Made by a program: the position numbers and the translations under genes. A DNA stretch of 6,915 nucleotides from Microcaldota archaeon. Its GTDB lineage: Archaea > Micrarchaeota > Micrarchaeia > Micrarchaeales > Micrarchaeaceae. Under the pieces are notes generated by a model. It was not told the origin of the DNA, searched no databases, and was given only the letters and a program-made list of their open reading frames with translations. Below are positions 1 to 4,754 of the stretch, in pieces. Where the stretch lies: the NCBI GenBank assembly GCA_027344745.1, contig DAHWIS010000061.1, forward strand, positions 1 through 6,915. The letters are read 5' to 3'. Every line of letters starts with the position of its first letter. Positions within the stretch are counted from its first letter, which is position 1.

Positions 1-1
1 A

Positions 2-1180
2 AAAGGCAGGCTTTCGCTGAAGGGTTTCGGCATAGTGGTATTCGACGAGTGCCATAAGGCAGTAGGCAAATATGCATATACCTACGTTGCAAACGAGTGC
101 AAAGTCAACGGCGTGCAGATCCTGGGCATGACCGCATCTCCTGGAAGCAATGTCAAGAAAGTCAATAAACTGATAGATACGCTGGGCATAGAAAATATAG
201 AGATAAGGGGTTCATCGGATAGCGATGTCCAACCATACGTCATGGATAAAAGCACCGAAACAATATACGTGTCCAAGGACAATAACATAAATGCCATAGC
301 CGCGATGCTCAAGCCCGTAATAGACCTGCATCTTGGAAAGCTATACAGCGTGGGTCTGAGCCCGTTCAAGAAATTCGAGAACATGTCAAAAAAGCAGCTT
401 CTTCTGATAGGCGCGAATATAAACAAATTAGACGCACGCAATTACAAGTTCGGCGCCCTGTTCAATTATGTGTACCTGCTGCACCTAATGCATGCGTACG
501 ATCTCATAACTACCGAGGGCATGTATCCGTTTGTCAGCTATTTCGAGGCACTGCAAGAGAAGGAAAAAAAGAGCAGGAGCGTAGAGAACATACTCAAAAA
601 TCCAGCCGTGGTGGGTTCGCTGAAAGCTGCAAGGGACGCGATAAGCAAGAACAAGGAGCATCCGAAAGTAGAGAAGACCGTCGAGCTGCTGAAAGGCCAG
701 CTTAAAGGCAAAAGTGTTATCATCTTTGTGCAATACAGATCAACAATAAGGGGCATAGCAAAGGTGCTTGATTCAAAAGGCATAGATGCCCGCACATTCA
801 TGGGAAAGAAGGAAGGCGTCACCCAGTCCCAGCAGTCGGAAACCATAAAGGACTTTAGGGACGGCAAATTCATGGTTCTTGTTGCATCCTCTATAGGCGA
901 AGAGGGTCTGGACATACCGGGGGTTGACGCCGTGATATTTTATGAACCGATACCGAGCGAGATAAGGAACATTCAACGCAAAGGCAGGGCGGGGAGATTC
1001 AAGTTCGGCGAGGTTATAATACTGGTTACAAGAGATACTAAGGACGAGGCATATCTGATGATATCAAGAATCAGGGAGAAGAGGATGGTGGAACTTGTGA
1101 AAATCATAAACGAGAAACTTCACAAAGGAATTTATAGTTACGCGGGTAAATCGGCTAAAGGACAAACGAGGCTGAAATAG
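2..1180 (+). CDS. hef: Hef/FANCM-family superfamily 2 DNA helicase, 3' part, without nuclease domain (5' truncated by window edge)
   Basis: This is the C-terminal 392 residues of a superfamily 2 helicase. The frame stays open to the left edge, so the internal GTG at 35 is not the start. Counting from base 2, residues 15-18 are DECH (motif II), 44-47 TASP (motif III), 239-246 the VIIFVQYR strand opening the second RecA-like domain, 292-306 motif V (VLVASSIGEEGLDIP) and 324-332 motif VI (IQRKGRAGR). A helical insertion of about 120 residues separates the two RecA domains, as in archaeal Hef. Family knowledge: Hef acts on stalled forks and branched DNA, and the euryarchaeal form carries an XPF-like nuclease after the helicase. 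Here the protein stops about 40 residues after motif VI's domain, ending GQTRLK, so the nuclease is absent. The Walker A half lies outside the window. The downstream antiporter starts nine bases after the stop. A general RIG-I/Dicer-like helicase label is less likely because motifs V and VI read as Hef. Confidence 0.9.
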   Translation, partial: KGRLSLKGFGIVVFDECHKAVGKYAYTYVANECKVNGVQILGMTASPGSNVKKVNKLIDTLGIENIEIRGSSDSDVQPYVMDKSTETIYVSKDNNINAIAAMLKPVIDLHLGKLYSVGLSPFKKFENMSKKQLLLIGANINKLDARNYKFGALFNYVYLLHLMHAYDLITTEGMYPFVSYFEALQEKEKKSRSVENILKNPAVVGSLKAARDAISKNKEHPKVEKTVELLKGQLKGKSVIIFVQYRSTIRGIAKVLDSKGIDARTFMGKKEGVTQSQQSETIKDFRDGKFMVLVASSIGEEGLDIPGVDAVIFYEPIPSEIRNIQRKGRAGRFKFGEVIILVTRDTKDEAYLMISRIREKRMVELVKIINEKLHKGIYSYAGKSAKGQTRLK

Positions 1181-1189
1181 GCGGATGAA

Positions 1190-2476
1190 ATGATAAACGT
1201 GAACCTTGTATTCATCTTCATCGCCGCTGTCGCGTTCCTGGGATTCATATTGAATTCGCTTTTCGACAAGATAAAAATAACAAGCATACTCCCTCTAATG
1301 CTTATAGGCTTGGTGATCGGCCCGGTATTCCATTTAGTGGACAGCAATCCTGGCAGCGTGATTGCGGACCTGTCGCCTTACATAAGCGCGATAGCCATAG
1401 CGTTCATATTATTCGATGTCGGCATAAACCTGAACCCGCTGAACATGAAAAAGGTATTTGCAAAAGCTTCGGCGTTCATGCTCGGCGTAGGGGTAACTAC
1501 CGGGATAGCACTTTCTATAATAGCGTTTTTCGCATTGCATTGGACGCTCCTAGAGGCATTTATGTTCGGGTTTGCGCTTTCCGGGCCTAGCAGCATAATA
1601 GTGCCTACGCTAATGAAAGTGATAAGGGCTCCCGACGAGCTCAAGACGACACTTCTTTTCGAGAGCGTATCATCCGATACCCTAGAGCTGATAATACCGG
1701 TGATCCTTCTCAGTGTAATCGTCGCTGCTAATATCACCGCGGTAGATGTAGTCGGATTGGTGATAAGCACCATATTTGGTTCGATAATCGCAGGTGCAAT
1801 ATCTGCGTTGTTCTGGCTTTTCGTGCTGAGCAGATACAAAAATTACAGCAAGGCATACAGCTGGATGCTTACCATATCGATGGTGCTGGCCACGTATGGC
1901 ATATCCCAAGTATTGGGCATGAGCGGTCTCATAACCGTATTCGTGTTCGGCATACTATTCACATCTATAGGTTCCATAAAGCACATAAGCAGTATAACCC
2001 ACGAGCCCACCAGCTGGGAGAAATATCTATCTATGCCCGAAGACGTCGAGCACATAAGGAGCTACCAAAAAGAAATAACCCTTTTTACGAGTACGTTCTT
2101 CTTCGTTTACATAGGGCTTCTGTTCAGCATCAGCAATGCGACCATCTCGGCGCTTGTCCTAGCGCTTATGCTGTCTTTTATAATAATGCTGGTGCGCCTC
2201 TTTTTTGCCCCGACACTAAACCGGTTCATGTCCGATAACAGCGTAGACCGCGCCCAGCAGCAGAAATTAGTATACTACAATGTAGCGCGTGGGCTTTCGC
2301 CATCGATAGTGGCAACCCTGCCATTGGCGGCGGGCATAATAATACCAGGTTTCCTAGATGAAATATTCATGGTGATACTGTTCACAAACGTGCTGTCCAC
2401 TGCCGGCATATTCCTCACATATAAATATGCAGCGCATGGTCAGGGGGTTAAGGCCCAATATCAAAACCAGCCATAA
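1190..2476 (+). CDS. CPA-type Na+(or K+)/H+ antiporter, integral membrane
   Basis: A 428-residue, very hydrophobic protein with about 12-13 predicted membrane segments (for example near residues 5-22, 32-50, 93-115, 244-262, 297-315, 318-340, 391-411). It matches the sodium/hydrogen exchanger fold. Supporting motifs are LFDVGINLNP at 74-83, the broken-helix-like FALSGPSSIIVPTLM at 128-142, the ion-binding segment FESVSSDTLELI at 157-168 with Asp163, and ARGLSPSIVATLPL at 366-379 with Arg367. A charged loop of about 35 residues spans 262-296. The short C-terminal tail has no TrkA-N/RCK regulatory domain, so it is not a full KefB/KefC. It should exchange a monovalent cation for protons across the cytoplasmic membrane; cation and direction cannot be read from sequence. 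The ATG at 1190 is chosen because GGCGGATGA just upstream can act as a ribosome site and the ATG at 1185 hits a stop after two codons. Nine bases separate it from the helicase, so co-transcription is possible. Confidence 0.88.
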   Translation: MINVNLVFIFIAAVAFLGFILNSLFDKIKITSILPLMLIGLVIGPVFHLVDSNPGSVIADLSPYISAIAIAFILFDVGINLNPLNMKKVFAKASAFMLGVGVTTGIALSIIAFFALHWTLLEAFMFGFALSGPSSIIVPTLMKVIRAPDELKTTLLFESVSSDTLELIIPVILLSVIVAANITAVDVVGLVISTIFGSIIAGAISALFWLFVLSRYKNYSKAYSWMLTISMVLATYGISQVLGMSGLITVFVFGILFTSIGSIKHISSITHEPTSWEKYLSMPEDVEHIRSYQKEITLFTSTFFFVYIGLLFSISNATISALVLALMLSFIIMLVRLFFAPTLNRFMSDNSVDRAQQQKLVYYNVARGLSPSIVATLPLAAGIIIPGFLDEIFMVILFTNVLSTAGIFLTYKYAAHGQGVKAQYQNQP

Positions 2477-2496
2477 ATAGGCTATAAAAACCTATT
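2476..2496. repeat. Short inverted repeat after the antiporter gene, flanking a TATAAAAA element
   Basis: AATAGG at 2476-2481 and CCTATT at 2491-2496 are perfect inverted copies separated by nine bases that contain TATAAAAA. The first arm overlaps the last base of the antiporter stop codon. A 6-bp AT-rich stem is weak and no T-run follows, so calling it a terminator is not justified. It could equally be an operator around an alternative TATA box, or chance. Confidence 0.3.
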
Positions 2497-2497
2497 G

Positions 2498-2506
2498 TAT
2501 ATATAA
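2498..2506 (+). promoter_or_regulatory. Predicted TATA box of the ATP synthase operon
   Basis: TATATATAA lies in the only real intergenic gap of the window, 44 bases ahead of the atpK start. With the usual archaeal distance of about 25-27 bases from TATA centre to transcription start, initiation would fall near 2527-2530, giving a leader of roughly 20 bases that includes the GGTG ribosome site at 2541-2544. An alternative TATAAAAA at 2483-2490 would start transcription near 2512. The base composition switches from mixed coding sequence to strongly AT-rich here. The call is inference from motif and position; no transcript data are available. Confidence 0.55.
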
Positions 2507-2537
2507 TATTGTGATTCCTAAAGCGGATTAACAATAT
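2506..2537. promoter_or_regulatory. Imperfect 32-bp dyad at the atpK promoter, candidate operator or leader hairpin
   Basis: Arms ATATTGTGATTCC (2506-2518) and GGATTAACAATAT (2525-2537) are inverted copies matching at 11 of 13 positions, with a 6-base spacer TAAAGC. The outer seven pairs (ATATTGT/ACAATAT) are unbroken. The dyad begins at the end of the TATA box and covers the predicted transcription start, which is where archaeal repressors commonly bind. As RNA it would form a hairpin with two single mismatches, but only if transcription starts at the farther-upstream TATA element. Function is inferred. Confidence 0.45.
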
Positions 2538-2549
2538 ATTGGTGTAAAA

Positions 2550-2774
2550 ATGGTAGTAGCAGATCCTTTGTATGCAGTTGCAGCTTCGATAGCGATTGCG
2601 GGCGGACTTATAGGCACAGGCATGGCACAGCAGGGCATTGGCGCTGCAGGAATGGGCATCATAGCCGAGAAACCCGAAAAATTCGGCCAGGTGCTGTTCT
2701 TTTTTGTCATTCCCGAAACGCTCTGGATAATAGGTTTCGTACTCGGTCTAATACTGCTTTTGCAGATACTTTAG
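2550..2774 (+). CDS. atpK: A-type ATP synthase subunit K (c subunit, proteolipid)
   Basis: A 74-residue two-helix membrane protein that forms the rotor ring and carries the coupling ion. Helix 1 spans about residues 8-36 and is glycine/alanine rich (GGLIGTGMAQQGIGAAGMG). The polar loop AEKPEKFGQ (39-47) matches the loop that contacts the central stalk. Helix 2 spans about 48-73 and holds the membrane carboxylate Glu56 in the motif PET (55-57). Gln28 in helix 1 and Thr57 are candidates for additional ion ligands. It is a single hairpin with one carboxylate, not the duplicated form found in some archaea. GGTG at 2541-2544, five bases before the ATG, is the ribosome site. It is the first gene of the operon here, directly behind the promoter region, and atpE begins 20 bases after its stop. 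Ion choice (H+ or Na+) is not settled by the sequence. Confidence 0.93.
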   Translation: MVVADPLYAVAASIAIAGGLIGTGMAQQGIGAAGMGIIAEKPEKFGQVLFFFVIPETLWIIGFVLGLILLLQIL

Positions 2775-2794
2775 TTCTACGCAGGCGGTAAGCT

Positions 2795-3364
2795 ATGGGC
2801 TTCGAAGACATTCTTGAAAGCATAAACAAGCAAAAGGCAGACAAGCTAAAGGAGATATCCGATAATTTAAATAGCGTCATTGCAGGGATACTTTCAGGGG
2901 TGGAGGCTGAAGTGGATGGGTACTCTAAGAAGCTCCAGGAAAAAGCAAAGTTCGAACGCGTACAGATCATGAACAGGGAGATGTCAAAGGCTGCGATCAG
3001 GGCCAAAAGCGCATATAACATGGAAGTAAATGCGGCAATAGAATCTGCTCTCGGCACGATAGCGGAAAATTATCAAAAGTACATGAAAACCGACCAGTAT
3101 AAGAAATTGATTGTAAAGCTTGTCCAGGTAGTCTCAAAGGAACTGGGTGACGATTGCACAATAACAATTGGTCAAGAAGACGCGAAACTCATAAGCAGGG
3201 GCAAGCAGAAGTTGAATATCCTAGACTCGGGAAACGAATTCATAGGCGGATTTAAGGCAACGTCAAGGGATGGCAAACGCGAAGTGGACTACACATTGAA
3301 GAGCATAATTGAAAACTCCAAGGATTATATAGCGAATAAGGTATTGGAGCTCATAAAGGAGTGA
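2795..3364 (+). CDS. atpE: A-type ATP synthase subunit E (peripheral stalk)
   Basis: A 189-residue soluble protein. Residues 1 to about 95 are charged and helix-forming with heptad-like spacing (DILESINKQKADKLKEI near the N-terminus), typical of the long stalk helix that pairs with subunit H or G. Residues from about 100 form the globular domain that binds the top of subunit B, including GGFKATSRDGK at 151-161, which corresponds to the conserved GG-x-SxDGK hairpin of the family. Length is normal for the archaeal family. GGCGGTAA at 2784-2791 is an imperfect ribosome site three bases before the ATG. The coiled-coil partner subunit H is not encoded upstream in this window and must lie elsewhere or be replaced. 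The stop codon lies inside the ribosome site of atpC. Confidence 0.9.
   Translation: MGFEDILESINKQKADKLKEISDNLNSVIAGILSGVEAEVDGYSKKLQEKAKFERVQIMNREMSKAAIRAKSAYNMEVNAAIESALGTIAENYQKYMKTDQYKKLIVKLVQVVSKELGDDCTITIGQEDAKLISRGKQKLNILDSGNEFIGGFKATSRDGKREVDYTLKSIIENSKDYIANKVLELIKE
3358..3364 (+). promoter_or_regulatory. Ribosome binding site of atpC overlapping the atpE stop
   Basis: GGAGTGA contains the atpE stop TGA (3362-3364) and sits two bases before the ATG at 3367; its GGAG part (3358-3361) is at five-base spacing from that ATG. The GTG at 3361 also opens the frame but lies inside this site, so it would have no ribosome site of its own. This favours 3367 as the atpC start. Confidence 0.65.
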
Positions 3365-3366
3365 TT

Positions 3367-4422
3367 ATGGATACTGCTTATCTCGGCAAATACGGCCAGC
3401 TCAGGGTTTTAAGCACCGCCTTCCTAGATGGCAGTTTCATAGACCCGCTATCGCAGAAAAAGGGCGCCGAATTCATCAAGCAATTGTCTACTACGAACTA
3501 TTCGAAGGAGATAGACAATCTATCCGGATTGTACAAAGGCACAGATTTGGTAGAAGCTGTAATAAACACGCATATGATGGCAATGATGCAGAATGTGCTA
3601 TTTGCCGTGCCAAGCAATGCCCTTCCTTTTGTCAATGCGTACATAAGCAGGTTCGATATAGAAAACATAAAGCTCATACTATCGTCAAAGAAACTCGGAT
3701 ACAAAGTGGATCAGACCGAGGCATTTCTCGTAATCGGCAGGGGTGTGCCAGCCGGGCTTCTGGGGGCCATAATAACAAAAGAGGACTATAAAAACATACT
3801 CGAGCAGAATGACATAGAGGGCGTTGTCAAGAGCCTGGTGAAATATGGATATGGGGTTACGCTTATGAAATCGATGGACGCGGTAAAGAAAGACAACGAC
3901 ATATCCGGAATGATATTGTCCCTTGATCTGCTCTATTACGAAAGGCTCATCGATGTGTATAAGATGCACAACAGCCCCGAAGGGCAGGTTCTCAATTATC
4001 TAAGCGACAGTATAGACATAAAGAACCTGATGAGCAGCATAAAAGCTTCCGTTATGCACTATAAGGATGTAAAGCCGTACTTTATAAAGGGAGGCAGCAT
4101 ACCGGAGAGTACATTATCGGAGCTTGCAGAAAAGGACGCATATGAAATAAAGGACTATATGCCTTTTAAAATAGATTATGCATTCGACCTGTATAAAAAA
4201 GACCCATTCCTCAGCTATATAGAAGTGGCTCTGGAAAAGGAGCTTTATAAAAAGTATATCGGCGCCTTTAGGCGCTCCTGCCTTTCCCTGGGTTTCCTTC
4301 TGGCGTTCATGATGCGCGCTGAAATAGAGCGCAATGAACTTAGGAATGCGTGGCTGAAAAACTATTACGGGCTAAGCAGCGAGAGGTTTAGCCATATGAA
4401 GATGATAGACTATATAATGTGA
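3367..4422 (+). CDS. atpC: A-type ATP synthase subunit C (central stalk, V-type AC39/subunit d homologue)
   Basis: A 351-residue, mostly helical protein. In the enzyme this funnel-shaped subunit sits on the c-ring and receives the D/F shaft. Family features include RFDIENIKLIL at 95-105, which resembles the conserved DxxNIKxIL segment, a central repeat with FIKGGSIP at 239-246, and the C-terminal EIERNELRNAWLKNYYGL region starting at 319, where the family has a conserved ExxNLRxI segment. The length agrees with archaeal subunit C (about 340-370). The start was placed at the ATG at 3367 and not the GTG six bases upstream because the GTG is part of the ribosome site. Its stop TGA again lies inside the ribosome site of the next gene. 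The sequence is more diverged than A or B, as is usual for this subunit, but position between E and F supports the call. Confidence 0.88.
   Translation: MDTAYLGKYGQLRVLSTAFLDGSFIDPLSQKKGAEFIKQLSTTNYSKEIDNLSGLYKGTDLVEAVINTHMMAMMQNVLFAVPSNALPFVNAYISRFDIENIKLILSSKKLGYKVDQTEAFLVIGRGVPAGLLGAIITKEDYKNILEQNDIEGVVKSLVKYGYGVTLMKSMDAVKKDNDISGMILSLDLLYYERLIDVYKMHNSPEGQVLNYLSDSIDIKNLMSSIKASVMHYKDVKPYFIKGGSIPESTLSELAEKDAYEIKDYMPFKIDYAFDLYKKDPFLSYIEVALEKELYKKYIGAFRRSCLSLGFLLAFMMRAEIERNELRNAWLKNYYGLSSERFSHMKMIDYIM
4262..4275. repeat. GC-rich inverted repeat inside atpC
   Basis: GCGCCT and AGGCGC are perfect inverted copies with two bases between them. In RNA this would be five G-C pairs closed by the loop TTTA. 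It lies in codons for Gly-Ala-Phe-Arg-Arg near the 3' end of atpC, in otherwise weakly structured mid-GC sequence. No function can be assigned. Confidence 0.25.
4419..4422 (+). promoter_or_regulatory. Ribosome binding site of atpF formed by the atpC stop
   Basis: GTGA, containing the atpC stop TGA (4420-4422), lies four bases before the atpF ATG at 4427. GTGA can pair with the UCAC of the archaeal 16S rRNA 3' end. The arrangement and spacing are the same as at the atpF/atpA junction. Confidence 0.55.
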
Positions 4423-4426
4423 AAGC

Positions 4427-4750
4427 ATGGAACTTGAGAAAATAGCGGTTGTTGCAGAGAGGGAAGTAGCATTGGGCTTCAAGCTCGTAGGTATAAAAGA
4501 CGTTTTCATATCCTCGGGCGAAGAGGGCGCGGGGAAGCTCGCAGACCTCGCAGATTCCGGCCAATACAGCCTTGTAATAGCCTCGAATTCGATACGAAAC
4601 GTGATTACCTCTGCCACGCTCAGGCGTTTCGAGACCATGCTCAGGCCCATAATCGTTTTCATACCCGTAGAGGGCATAGAAAGCAAGGCGGAATCTGTGG
4701 AAACATTGGCAAAAAGGATCTTAGGGGTTAATATTCAAAATGTTAAGTGA
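4427..4750 (+). CDS. atpF: A-type ATP synthase subunit F (central stalk)
   Basis: A 107-residue Rossmann-like protein that with subunit D forms the rotating shaft inside the A3B3 hexamer. Residues 5-23 (KIAVVAEREVALGFKLVGI) correspond to the family's opening strand and helix, usually written as IAVIGDxDxxxGFRLAGI. Residues 49-53 (LVIAS) form the next strand, and 73-80 (RPIIVFIP) is the conserved P-x-I-x-x-I-P strand. Residues 85 to 103 form the C-terminal helix that inserts into the hexamer. Length is typical of the archaeal subunit (about 100-110). Gene order C-F-A is the classic archaeal one. The stop TGA is part of the ribosome site of atpA, and four bases separate the two genes. Confidence 0.92.
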   Translation: MELEKIAVVAEREVALGFKLVGIKDVFISSGEEGAGKLADLADSGQYSLVIASNSIRNVITSATLRRFETMLRPIIVFIPVEGIESKAESVETLAKRILGVNIQNVK

Positions 4751-4751
4751 T
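4747..4751 (+). promoter_or_regulatory. Ribosome binding site of atpA overlapping the atpF stop
   Basis: GTGAT contains the atpF stop TGA (4748-4750). Measured from the GTGA part, it lies four bases before the ATG at 4755. It pairs with AUCAC of the 16S rRNA 3' end. An earlier in-frame ATG at 4740 would have AGGGGTT (4723-4729) ten bases away as its only candidate site, which is too far. Starting at 4755 gives MEGKIFRVSGPVV, which matches the usual N-terminus of the family. Confidence 0.6.
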
Positions 4752-4754
4752 ATC

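Noticed and set aside
35..37. GTG as the start of the helicase gene
   Set aside because: The frame is open to the left edge and the upstream residues continue the motif II strand (LKGFGIVVFDECH), so the gene is truncated by the window, not started here.
1378..1839. 153-codon open frame on the - strand
   Set aside because: It lies wholly within the antiporter gene. It encodes a composition-driven mirror of membrane helices with no recognisable family.
2476..2510. Transcription terminator after the antiporter
   Set aside because: The stem has only six AT-rich pairs and no T-run follows, so neither a hairpin nor an oligo-T archaeal terminator is supported.
2511..2531. Six-codon leader peptide (GTG to TAA) ahead of atpK
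   Set aside because: It has no ribosome site and would begin at or before the predicted transcript start, so chance is the simpler explanation.
3361..3363. GTG as the start of atpC
   Set aside because: It lies inside GGAGTGA, the ribosome site that is well placed for the ATG at 3367.
4740..4742. ATG as the start of atpA, overlapping atpF
   Set aside because: Its nearest ribosome-site candidate is ten bases away, and the family N-terminus begins at the ATG at 4755. It remains possible.
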